In this document: positions 40,302 through 48,125 of the stretch, in pieces
How the letters are laid out: the number at the start of each line of letters is the position of its first letter
How positions within the stretch are numbered: the first letter of the stretch is position 1
Made by a program: the position numbers and the translations under genes
Notes under the pieces: generated by a model
The model's input: the letters and a program-made list of their open reading frames with translations, nothing else
Database searches by the model: none
Told to the model about the DNA's origin: nothing
NCBI RefSeq assembly: GCF_028369295.1
Contig: NZ_JAQMYP010000020.1
Coordinates: 98,593-162,592 of the forward strand
Source of the DNA: Streptomyces sp. HD
GTDB lineage: Bacteria; Actinomycetota; Actinomycetes; Streptomycetales; Streptomycetaceae
Length of the DNA stretch: 64,000 nt
Reading direction: 5' to 3'

Positions 40302-41408
40302 GTGGCGGCAGACGACACCCAGACAGACGGGATCCGGGGCACGGCGCACGGCACCGCCCCCACTCCCCTCTCCGTACTGGACCTGGTCACGGTCAGCGCG
40401 GGCCACACCGCCACCGACGCCCTGCGCACCAGCGTCGAACTCTCCCGCCTCGCGGAGTCCCGCGGCTTCCACCGCTACTGGGTCGCCGAACACCACTCCA
40501 TGCCCGGCGTGGCCTCCTCGTCCCCGGCGGTGATCCTCGCCCACCTCGCCGCCCACACGAACCGCATCCGCCTCGGCTCCGGCGGCGTCATGCTCCCCAA
40601 CCACGCCCCACTGATCATCGCGGAGCAGTTCGGCACCCTGGAGGCCATGGCCCCCGGCCGCATCGACCTCGGTCTCGGCCGCGCCCCCGGCACGGACGGC
40701 GCCACCGCCGCCGCGCTGCGCCGCACCGACCACCTGAACGAGGGCGCCGACGACTTCCCCGAGCAACTCGCCGAGCTCACCCGTTTCCTCGACGACGACT
40801 TCCCGGACGGCCACCCCTACGCCCGTATCCACGCCGTCCCCGGCCCCGTCCAGGCGACGTCACCCGGCGGTGTCCAGTCCCCGCACCGCCCGCCGATCTG
40901 GCTCCTCGGCTCCTCCGGCTTCAGCGCCCGCCTCGCCGCGGTGCTCGGCCTGCCCTTCGCCTTCGCGCACCACTTCTCGGCACGGAACACCGTCCCGGCC
41001 CTGGACCTCTACCGGGAGTCCTTCCGGCCGTCCGCCGTCCTCGCCGAGCCGTACGCCCTCATCGGCGTCTCCGCCCTCGCCACCGACGACGAGAAGGAGG
41101 CCCGCCGCCAGGTCAGGGCCGCCGCCCTCAGCATGATCCGCCTGCGCACCGGCCGCCCCGGCCTCATCCCCACCCCTGAAGAGGCCGAGGCCCACGAATT
41201 CACCCCGCTGGAGCGCGAGTTCGCCGACTCCTGGAACGCCAACGTCGTCCACGGCACCCCCGACGAGGTCCGCGCCGGGCTCGACGACCTCCAGAAGCGC
41301 ACCGGCGCCGACGAGCTGATGATCACGAGCAACGCCCCCGGCCTGGACGTACGCCTGCGCTCCTACGAACTCATAGCGGACGCCTACGGATTGCCGACCG
41401 CCTCCTGA
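40302..41408 (+). CDS. LLM-class flavin-dependent oxidoreductase (luciferase-like)
   Basis: A 368-residue protein from GTG 40302 with ribosome site aggagg. The bacterial luciferase-like barrel shows LSVLDLVTVSAGHTATDALRTSVELSRLAESRGFHRYWVAEHHSMPGVASSSP (typical of the MsnO8/YhbW-type group), IRLGSGGVMLPNHAPLIIAEQFGTLEAMAPGRIDLGLGRAPGTD, and PPIWLLGSSGFSARLAAVLGLPFAFAHHF. Such FMN-dependent monooxygenases act on diverse substrates. It is convergent with cdgA, with 13 bases between stops. Confidence 0.93.
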   Translation: MAADDTQTDGIRGTAHGTAPTPLSVLDLVTVSAGHTATDALRTSVELSRLAESRGFHRYWVAEHHSMPGVASSSPAVILAHLAAHTNRIRLGSGGVMLPNHAPLIIAEQFGTLEAMAPGRIDLGLGRAPGTDGATAAALRRTDHLNEGADDFPEQLAELTRFLDDDFPDGHPYARIHAVPGPVQATSPGGVQSPHRPPIWLLGSSGFSARLAAVLGLPFAFAHHFSARNTVPALDLYRESFRPSAVLAEPYALIGVSALATDDEKEARRQVRAAALSMIRLRTGRPGLIPTPEEAEAHEFTPLEREFADSWNANVVHGTPDEVRAGLDDLQKRTGADELMITSNAPGLDVRLRSYELIADAYGLPTAS

Positions 41409-41421
41409 CCGGCGGCGCTCG

Positions 41422-43284
41422 TCAGACCCGCACGCCCAGCAACTCGGAGATACGATCCGGCGACACCGGCCGCGAGTACAGCCACCCCTGGCCGGTGTCA
41501 CACCCGATGCTGCGCAGCCGCGACGCCTGCGCGAGCGTCTCCACGCACTCCGCGGTGACCGTCAGGCCCAGCCGGTGGGCGAGCTGGATCATCGCCTCGA
41601 CCACCACCTCGTCGGCCGGGTTCGGCGGTACGGCCGCGCTGTTGTCGCTCTCGTACTGGAAGCCCCGCACGAAGGAACCGTCCAGCTTCAGCACCGAGAC
41701 GGGCAGCCGGCTGAGGTAGGCCAGGTTCGAGTACCCCGTGCCGAAGTCGTCGATCGCGATGCGTACGCCCATGTCGCTGAGCGCCTGGAGGGCCTGCAGC
41801 GGTCTGCCCGCCGAGCCCATCACCGCGGACTCGGTGAGCTCCAACTGGAGCAGATGCGGGGCGAGTTCCGTCTCGTCGAGGATGCGGGCGACGTCCGCGA
41901 CCAGGTCCGAGTCCCAGACCTGACGTACCGCCACGTTCACGCTGACGAAGATCGGCGGCTCGTCGGGGTGCGCCACCTGCCAGGCGCGGGCCTGGCGGCA
42001 GGCCGTCGCGAGGATCCAGCGGCCGAGCGGAACGATCGAACCGTCCTCCTCGGCCAGTCCGATGAACCGATTCGGCGCCAGTACGCCGAACTGAGGATGT
42101 TTCCAGCGGACAAGCGCCTCGACACCGCGCAGCAGGCCGTCCTCCATGCACACCAACGGCTGGTACTCCAGGGCGAACTCACCGCGCTCGATGGCGGGGC
42201 GGAGCGTGGCGGCGAGCGCCTGGCGGGTGATGAGGTGGGCGTTGCGCTCGGGGTCGAAGAGCGTCCAGCGGTCCTTGCCGTCGGCCTTTGCCCAGTACAG
42301 CGTCGTATCGGCGGCCTGCATCAGGGCGGTCGGAGTGGTGCCGCTCGCCTGGCGTTCCACCACGCCGATCGACGCCGACACCGAAAGGCGCCGGCCGGAC
42401 AGGTCGAAGGGGGCCCGCAGCGCTTCGAGCACCGACTCGGCGAGGTCGGCCAGTTGCTCGGTGCCCGTCGAGTCCTCCACGAGCAGGGCGAACTCGTCAC
42501 CGCCGAGCCGTGCCACCAGGGGCGGGCTCGACCGGGCGAAGCCGGCTTCCTCGGCGCAGTGCGTGAGCCGTTCGGCCACGGCGGCCAGCAGACCGTCGCC
42601 GACCCGGTGGCCCAGGGTGTCGTTGATCGCCTTGAATCCGTCAAGGTCCAGATAACAAAGGCCGATTCGGCCCGTCGTGCCGCTCTCCTCGTACGACTCC
42701 GCCTCCAGCGCCGTCGACAGACGCTCGAAGAACAGGGTGCGGTTGGGCAGCCGGGTCACCGGGTCGTGCATCTGCAAGTGCCGCAGCCGGGCCTGGAGTT
42801 CACGGTGGGCGCTGATGTCCGCGACGGAGAGCAGGACGCCGCCCCGCCCTTCGCCGGGCAGGGGCGCGACCGTGACCCGGGCCCACAGAGAGTGCCCGTC
42901 CGGGTGTTTGAGGCGGCGTGTGCAGCGCAGTCTGGCCTCGCGGCCGCGCAGCACCTCCAGATACGTGTGCCAGGTGCGGGCGTCGGAGGCGAGGTCCACC
43001 AGATCGGCGGCGACGGATCCGGCCAACTCCCCGGGTGGCGTGCCGAGCAGGTCGGCGAGCGCGGCGTTGGCGCCGGTGACCAGGCCCTCTCGGTCGACCA
43101 CGGCCATCGCCAGGGGCGCGGCACAGAAGGCGGACGAGTAGGGCGGAGGCCCGGTACCGGGGGCTGGCTCCACGTTACTCTCTGTGACGGCCGGCCCGAT
43201 GAGGTCTGCCGCGGGCGTCGGCCCTTCGGACGTTCCGCTCACCGCTCGCTCCCGCAGTGCACTCGTTCTTCGGATGGGTCTCAT
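41422..43284 (-). CDS. cdgA: PAS-GGDEF-EAL cyclic-di-GMP protein (CdgA-like)
   Basis: A 620-residue cytosolic protein from ATG 43284. A PAS domain (about 45-165) is followed by a GGDEF domain with intact GGDEF (261-265) and an EAL domain starting with EAL (389-391) and containing LTESAVMG and IDDFGTGYSNLAYLSRLPVSVLKLD. Both synthesis and hydrolysis motifs are complete. The RxxD inhibitory site expected just before GGDEF is absent (RSSP). No membrane helices are predicted. Architecture and the surrounding gene order match SCO2817 (CdgA), a BldD-regulated developmental protein, as I recall it. Confidence 0.9.
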   Translation of the reverse strand: MRPIRRTSALRERAVSGTSEGPTPAADLIGPAVTESNVEPAPGTGPPPYSSAFCAAPLAMAVVDREGLVTGANAALADLLGTPPGELAGSVAADLVDLASDARTWHTYLEVLRGREARLRCTRRLKHPDGHSLWARVTVAPLPGEGRGGVLLSVADISAHRELQARLRHLQMHDPVTRLPNRTLFFERLSTALEAESYEESGTTGRIGLCYLDLDGFKAINDTLGHRVGDGLLAAVAERLTHCAEEAGFARSSPPLVARLGGDEFALLVEDSTGTEQLADLAESVLEALRAPFDLSGRRLSVSASIGVVERQASGTTPTALMQAADTTLYWAKADGKDRWTLFDPERNAHLITRQALAATLRPAIERGEFALEYQPLVCMEDGLLRGVEALVRWKHPQFGVLAPNRFIGLAEEDGSIVPLGRWILATACRQARAWQVAHPDEPPIFVSVNVAVRQVWDSDLVADVARILDETELAPHLLQLELTESAVMGSAGRPLQALQALSDMGVRIAIDDFGTGYSNLAYLSRLPVSVLKLDGSFVRGFQYESDNSAAVPPNPADEVVVEAMIQLAHRLGLTVTAECVETLAQASRLRSIGCDTGQGWLYSRPVSPDRISELLGVRV

Positions 43285-43618
43285 CGGAATGGCCGGCCGG
43301 GGGGCGGTCGGCCGCCAGGCCGTGTCCGTGCAGGAAAGTGTCTGGAAAGTGTGCCGATCATAGAGGCTGGTCCCGGGGCCTTCCACCTACTGTTCAGTGT
43401 TCCCACCTGACCCGACCTTCTGACAGATCGTTTCTGCCCGCACCTGGACGCCTTCTTCGGGCCACCGACCAGTTGTGACGTTCCGTGAGCGATTCGGGGG
43501 TGTCGATTCTGACGTTTCCCACGGCCTCTCACCCGTCCGGTGCAGGCAAACAGGACGTAGTACGACAATATGACCCAGGCTGGATGCGGTGTCCCGCGAA
43601 CCGCACCCGGAGGTCCAC
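43285..43618. other. Divergent promoter region between cdgA and the metallopeptidase gene
   Basis: These 334 bases contain no gene I can support. CAGTGT at 43395-43400 resembles half of a BldD site, which would fit cdgA regulation, but the other half is poor. A GACAATATGACC stretch near 43563-43575 could be a -10 region for the metallopeptidase gene. No repeats are evident. Confidence 0.4.
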
Positions 43619-45241
43619 GTGCCGCGTCAGTTCCCCCTGCTCCCTGACATGGGTCGGCTGCGGGAATGGCCCCGACTGCGCAGTGTCGCAGCGGTGTTCA
43701 CCACGATGTCGGCGCTCGCCGCGACCTCCCTGGTCGCGGGCCCCTCCGCCGCCAAGCCGTTCGACACGGCGGCCTGCGCGCTCGAACGCACCGAGGCCCA
43801 CCACTCCGAGGGCCTGAACACCTGGAACGCCGCCTACCCCCGCCCGGCCCGCAAGCTCGACGCCGTCATGGTGTACCTGTCCTTCCCGGACGCGGCCCCC
43901 CACACGACACCCGCCGAACTGACGGCCGACCACTTCCCGCTCACCACCCACTTCTTCGAACGCGCCTCCTACGGCAGATTCACCCTGCGCCCGCATCCAC
44001 TGCGGCACTGGCTGCGGATGCCCCGGCCGTCGACGGCGTACGCCATACAGCGCGACTGGAACACGGCCCACCGGGCCGCCTATCTGCGCGACGCCATCGC
44101 CGTGGCGGACCGGGAGGTGGACTTCTCCCGCTATGACGTCGTCTACCTCGTCGCCGACCCCGACGCGCCCGGCGTCGACTCGGACGCCACGAAGGTCGTC
44201 AACATGGACACCCCGCTGCGGGCCGACGGCACCGACATCCGGCGCGTCGTCACGGTGTTCGAGAACCATCCGCCGGACCGCCTGGTCCTCGCGCATGAGA
44301 CGGGCCACATCTTCGACCTGCCCGACCTGTACCACCGCCCGGTGGACGGCAAGGGGGACTGGGACACCTATGTCGGTGACTGGGACCTGATGGGCAGCCA
44401 GTTCGGGATGGCGCCGGATCTGTTCGGCTGGCACAAGTGGAAGCTGGGGTGGCTGGAGCCGCGGCAGGTGGTGTGCGTGCAGGGGACGGGGGCCGCGGGC
44501 GCGCGACTCACACTGGAGCCGCTGGCGGTGGGGCCCGGCGGCATGGGCCAGGCGGTGGCGGCCGGGCCGGCGGGGGCGGTGCGGGCGGCCGGAAAGTTCG
44601 GTGCGTCCGGTGGATCCGGCGGGCCCGGTGGGTCCGGTGGGTCCGGCACGGGCAGTGCGGGCGGTTCGTCCGGTGGCGCCGGCACGGGCGGTGTGGGCAG
44701 TGCGGGCGGTTCGTCCGGTGGCGCCGGCTCGGGCAGAGCGGGCGGCGCTTCCGGTGTGTCGGGTGGCGCGGGCACGGGCGGAGCGGGTGGTGCTGCCGGT
44801 GCGTCCGGCGGCGCGGGCACGGGCGGTTCGGCGGGTGGCGCCGGCGCGGGCGGTACGTCGGGTGCGCGCGGTTCGGTCGGCGCCGTGCCGGGCTTCGGGC
44901 TGGGCAACGGCATCAAGCTCGCCGTCGTCCGCACCGGCCGCGAAAGCGCCCTCGCCTTCGAGGCACGCGGCCCCGCGGGCAACGACATGCAGGCCTGTCG
45001 GCAGGGTGTGCTGGTGTACCGGGTGCGCAGCCAGACCGAGTCCGGCGGCGGTCCGGTCGAGGTGATCGACGCGCACCCGCACACCGAGGCCTGCTGGGAG
45101 GAGTCGGTGTACCCCCCGCTCGCTGACGCGCCGGTCGGGCTGGGGGAGAGCTTCACGGTGCCGGGTGAGGGCGTCCGGGTGGAGGTGGAGGGGCGCACGG
45201 CTTCGGGGGCGTGGACGGTGAAGATCGCGACTGGAGGGTAG
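43619..45241 (+). CDS. Secreted M6-like metallopeptidase with glycine-rich insertion
   Basis: A 540-residue protein. GTG 43619 is chosen because GGAGG (43609-43613) lies 5 bases upstream. A signal-type hydrophobic segment (SVAAVFTTMSALAATSLVAGPSAA) precedes a catalytic domain with the zinc motif HETGH (LAHETGHIFDLPDLYH) and WDLMGSQFG, as in M6/immune-inhibitor-A-like peptidases. Residues about 320-420 are almost pure Gly/Ser/Ala in short repeats (GGAGTGGAGG and variants), inserted between the peptidase domain and a C-terminal beta domain (NGIKLAVVRTGRESALAFEARG). It is probably extracellular; the substrate is unknown. Confidence 0.85.
   Translation: MPRQFPLLPDMGRLREWPRLRSVAAVFTTMSALAATSLVAGPSAAKPFDTAACALERTEAHHSEGLNTWNAAYPRPARKLDAVMVYLSFPDAAPHTTPAELTADHFPLTTHFFERASYGRFTLRPHPLRHWLRMPRPSTAYAIQRDWNTAHRAAYLRDAIAVADREVDFSRYDVVYLVADPDAPGVDSDATKVVNMDTPLRADGTDIRRVVTVFENHPPDRLVLAHETGHIFDLPDLYHRPVDGKGDWDTYVGDWDLMGSQFGMAPDLFGWHKWKLGWLEPRQVVCVQGTGAAGARLTLEPLAVGPGGMGQAVAAGPAGAVRAAGKFGASGGSGGPGGSGGSGTGSAGGSSGGAGTGGVGSAGGSSGGAGSGRAGGASGVSGGAGTGGAGGAAGASGGAGTGGSAGGAGAGGTSGARGSVGAVPGFGLGNGIKLAVVRTGRESALAFEARGPAGNDMQACRQGVLVYRVRSQTESGGGPVEVIDAHPHTEACWEESVYPPLADAPVGLGESFTVPGEGVRVEVEGRTASGAWTVKIATGG
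44590..44875 (+). repeat. Degenerate G-rich repeat inside the metallopeptidase gene
   Basis: Multiple imperfect copies of GGTGGCGCGGGCACGGGCGG-like units encode the Gly/Ser/Ala region. Copy number appears expandable, and the purine-rich strand has many G-runs. Confidence 0.7.
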
Positions 45242-45440
45242 CGCCCGCGCCGGATGGGGGGTCGCGTGACGGGTGCGGGATGCGCCGGGGGGTGGCGGTA
45301 CGCCTGGTGGCGGGGCGGGATGACTGGTGGTAAGGGCGCGGGGTGTGGGTGGGGGGAGGGCTCGGGCCTGCGATGGGTGCCCGGTCGGGCGCGGGGTGGG
45401 GGTGCGATGGGTGCCGGGTTGGGCCCGTCGAGGCGCATGC
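45242..45440. other. G-rich, G-skewed spacer before the third tRNA-Lys
   Basis: The plus strand is dominated by G-runs of three to six bases and has few C-runs. GCGATGGGTGCC occurs twice (45371 and 45403 regions). No coding potential or regulatory motif is recognisable. The strand could form G-quadruplexes. Confidence 0.5.
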
Positions 45441-45442
45441 GA

Positions 45443-45470
45443 AAAGCCCCCCGCTTTCGCGAGGGGCTTT
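45443..45470 (-). terminator. Terminator of tRNA-Lys (third complete gene)
   Basis: AAAGCCCC / GGGGCTTT stem with a CGCGAAAGCG interior on the minus strand, 9 bases after the tRNA 3' end, followed by TTCGC. Confidence 0.78.
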
Positions 45471-45479
45471 CACTGTCTG

Positions 45480-45553
45480 TGCGCCGCCAGGGACTCGAAC
45501 CCCGGACCCGCTGATTAAGAGTCAGCTGCTCTAACCAACTGAGCTAGCGGCGC
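45480..45553 (-). tRNA. tRNA-Lys (CTT)
   Basis: The third copy, identical over all 74 bases to those at 24715 and 30687. No extra 3'-fragments accompany it. The 5' flank CTGCTGACGTCGTA (plus-strand reading, 45554 on) is shared with the copy at 24715. Its first 10 bases overlap the stop region of the upstream minus-strand gene. Confidence 0.97.
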
Positions 45554-46119
45554 CTGCTGACGTCGTAGACCTTAGCATCCTGGTCGGCGTGGGGAAAAAT
45601 CGAAATACGAACGGCCGCACGAGCCGCCCGCACGGCCGCCCAGAGCAGCACCTCGGGACCCGGTAACCAGGGATTACGAGTGTCCGGGGCGACCAGCCAG
45701 CGGGAGCCGGAGGAGGCGGCGGCGCCCGATCGGGACGGGACGGTCACCGCGTCTCCCTTGCCGTGGCACAGGAGCGGCGGCACGTCCTCCGCCCGGCCGA
45801 ACTCCTCCCACCGCAGCAGCGACGGCAGCCGCTGGGCCGTGCCGGGCGCGGCGAACAGCAGCATCCGGCCCCGCGACATCGCCACCGGCCCCGATCCGGG
45901 CCCCTCCTCCCACAGCCGGTCGACCATCCGGCGTCCGAAGATCGCGGGAGCGCTCACGATGTCGAAGACCGAACCGCAGGCCAGAATCACGGGGGCCTGC
46001 GGCCGCTCGTCCCAGAGCGCCTGGGTGCTCCGCGGATACGGTTCCGCGGAGGCCAGCCAGGCGGCGCCGTCCGTGGTGACGAAGGCGGGGGAGAAGGGGG
46101 CGTTGTGTGGGGTGCTCAT
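45544..46119 (-). CDS. Conserved hypothetical protein, possibly primase/polymerase-N-like
   Basis: A 191-residue protein from ATG 46119. It starts with FSPAFVTTDGAAWLASAEPYPRSTQALWDERP and continues VILACGSVFDIVSAPAIFGRRMVDRLW, which resembles Streptomyces proteins annotated as bifunctional DNA primase/polymerase N-terminal domains; I see no catalytic motif that proves this. The stop codon (TAG, 45544-45546) lies inside the tRNA-Lys gene, so the last codons (SRRR) are tRNA 5'-end sequence. Function is uncertain. Confidence 0.7.
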   Translation of the reverse strand: MSTPHNAPFSPAFVTTDGAAWLASAEPYPRSTQALWDERPQAPVILACGSVFDIVSAPAIFGRRMVDRLWEEGPGSGPVAMSRGRMLLFAAPGTAQRLPSLLRWEEFGRAEDVPPLLCHGKGDAVTVPSRSGAAASSGSRWLVAPDTRNPWLPGPEVLLWAAVRAARAAVRISIFPHADQDAKVYDVSRRR

Positions 46120-46261
46120 GGCAGATACATCTACCGACGGTGAGTCCTCGGTTCCCGAGAGTTCCCGGAACGCGGGACAGGGTGGGGTGGCAGGGCGTAT
46201 CTTGCCCGCCTGGCATATGCCTGGAGAACTCTCGGTCAGGTCGGTCACACGGGGCGGCCGG

Positions 46262-46627
46262 TCATACCGGGTCGACGTGCCCCGGCCCCTCGACCCCCCG
46301 CATCAGATCCCTGCCGAACTCGACCATCTTCTTGGCGTAGTCCTCGGTCCACTCGGCCTGCTCGGCGATGTCGGCGGGCGTCAGCCGGTCGAACCGCCGG
46401 GGGTCCGCCAGCTGGGCCGCCGCGATGGCCTGGAACTCCACCGCACGGTCCGTCGCCGCCCGGAACGCCTGCGTCAGCTCGGTCGCCCGCTCCAGCAGCG
46501 CGCGGGGGTCGTCGATCGACTCCAGGTCGAAGAAGTGCTCCGGGTCGGCGGCCACCTGCGTGGGCTCGAAGAGCAGGGGCGCGGGGCGTAGCCGCGGTTC
46601 GTTCCGACGCGGCGTGGGCTCCGCCAT
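46262..46627 (-). CDS. Conserved hypothetical helical protein
   Basis: A 121-residue protein from ATG 46627 (ribosome site ggagga). It is soluble and mostly helical: HFFDLESIDDPRALLERATELTQAFRAATDRAVEFQAIAAAQLADPRRFDRLTPADIAEQAEWTEDYAKKMVEFG. No family is recognised. The Leu/Ala heptad-like pattern suggests a coiled coil. It reads in the same direction as the preceding gene with a 142-base gap between them that contains the palindrome GGCATATGCC (46211-46220). Confidence 0.72.
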   Translation of the reverse strand: MAEPTPRRNEPRLRPAPLLFEPTQVAADPEHFFDLESIDDPRALLERATELTQAFRAATDRAVEFQAIAAAQLADPRRFDRLTPADIAEQAEWTEDYAKKMVEFGRDLMRGVEGPGHVDPV

Positions 46628-46790
46628 GCTGTCTCCTCCTCGTACGTCACCGATGTGGGTCACCGATGTGCGTCACCGATCTCGTGGGCCACCGGCGACC
46701 CCCGGTGAACCGGTCCACCGTCCATTGTCCCGCGCCCGCGCAAGTAGGCGTGTGACGCAGGTCAATGGGCTTTCAAGCGTGCTCTTGCGT

Positions 46791-48125
46791 TCACGGCCGC
46801 CAAGCCACCCGGTGTTCCGCCAGCCGTGCCAACACAGCGTGATTCGCCTCCCACCCGTCCGGGAACTTCACCACCGTCCCCAGCTGTACCGGCTCCGTCG
46901 ACGGATAGTCGTCCAGCAGGTCGCTCACGCCGGCCCGGCACACCACGATGCAGGCGTGGCGGTGGCGGGAGGCGAGGACGCAGAGGCGGCCCGTTTCCAG
47001 GTGGAAGGCGGTGGCGTCGGGGCGGCCGGAGAGGGGGTGGAGGACGACCGTGACGTCGTACTCGCGGCCCTGGAGGCGGTTGGCCGTGTCGACGGTGACG
47101 TCCACGACGCCCAGCTCGGTCAGGGCCGCCCGGACCGCCGCGGCCTGGTCCCGGTGGGCGGTGCCGACCGCGATCCGGTCTGCGGTGAGGGGCGCCGGGT
47201 CGGGTGAGCGTTCCGACGTCGCCGCGCCGCCCCGGTCCAGCAGGCGCCGTACGACCGTCGCGACCGCCCGTACCGCCTCGGGGTCCGTGCGCGGGGTGTG
47301 GCGGGCGGGCAGTTCCAGTAGTCCCCAGCCCGACTCCGCCGCCTCGTCGATCACTCGGTCCGGGCCCGAGCCGTCGGAGGGGACCGCGAAGGACAGCGAG
47401 CGGTCGTCGTGGTCCGTGCCGCTGCGGAACGGGGTGTACGGGTAGAAAGCGTCGGAGACCAGGGGCGCGGCGGACGCCGGGAGGCGCCAGGAGACCGGCA
47501 GGCGGTGCTGGGGGAGGGCGGGGTTGTGCGCCAGAAGGGTCGTCACGGCTGAGGCCGACGGGTCGTACGACAGGCCCGCCCACTGCTCGCTGCCCACGAT
47601 CGCGAACGGGTCCAGCTGACCCGGGTCGCCCACGAACAGGGCCCGCTCGAACAGCCCGGCCACGGCGAGCAGCGAGTCCGAGCGCATCTGGTACGCCTCG
47701 TCGACGATCGCGTGCCGCCAGGGCTCGTCGACCTTGACGTGCCCCCACTTGGCCGCCGTGGACAGGACGACCGCCAGGCCCGCGAGGTCGGCCGCCTTCG
47801 CCGACTTGCGTACGTTCGGCAGGTCGTCCAGCGCCTTGTCGTACGGGTCGGAGTCACTGCTGTGCAGGCGGCCCACCGGCAGCTCGGGGTTCTTCTCGGC
47901 GAGCCTCAGCACCAGGTCGTCCACCTGGGCGTTGGTCTGCGCGACGATCATCAACGGGCGCCCGGCGTCCGCGAGTTCCAGGGCGGCGCGGACCACGAGC
48001 GTGGACTTGCCGGCGCCGGGCGGGGAGTCGACGACGACACCGCGCGCCTCGCTGTGCAGGGTGTTGTGCAGGATCGCGTCGGTGGCCTCGGCCGCCGCGG
48101 CACCGGGGTCGAACACGGCGGTCAC
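46791..48125 (-). CDS. SF1 helicase, Upf1/Dna2-like (AAA_11/AAA_12)
   Basis: A 444-residue protein from GTG 48125, overlapping the upstream stop by 4 bases (GTGA). Helicase motifs are complete: I SPPGAGKST (35-42), Ia VAQTNAQVDDLV, II VDEAYQ (141-146), III GDPGQLDPF (166-174), IV LPVSWRLP, V VDTANRLQGREYD, and VI in modified form LASRHRHA. DEAxQ with GDPxQLxP is characteristic of the SF1B Upf1/Dna2 group. It lacks the long N-terminal, nuclease and 1B domains normal for Dna2; the two co-transcribed genes upstream may supply them. A role in DNA end processing, repair or defence is plausible but unproven. Confidence 0.9.
   Translation of the reverse strand: MTAVFDPGAAAAEATDAILHNTLHSEARGVVVDSPPGAGKSTLVVRAALELADAGRPLMIVAQTNAQVDDLVLRLAEKNPELPVGRLHSSDSDPYDKALDDLPNVRKSAKAADLAGLAVVLSTAAKWGHVKVDEPWRHAIVDEAYQMRSDSLLAVAGLFERALFVGDPGQLDPFAIVGSEQWAGLSYDPSASAVTTLLAHNPALPQHRLPVSWRLPASAAPLVSDAFYPYTPFRSGTDHDDRSLSFAVPSDGSGPDRVIDEAAESGWGLLELPARHTPRTDPEAVRAVATVVRRLLDRGGAATSERSPDPAPLTADRIAVGTAHRDQAAAVRAALTELGVVDVTVDTANRLQGREYDVTVVLHPLSGRPDATAFHLETGRLCVLASRHRHACIVVCRAGVSDLLDDYPSTEPVQLGTVVKFPDGWEANHAVLARLAEHRVAWRP

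Noticed and set aside
43395..43400. BldD binding site upstream of cdgA
   Set aside because: Only a half-site (CAGTGT) is convincing; the opposite half does not match the consensus well enough to list as a feature.
46211..46220. Operator shared with the IclR regulator (GGCATATGCC)
   Set aside because: The 10-bp core matches 31794-31803 but the flanking triplets differ, and a 10-bp palindrome can recur by chance.
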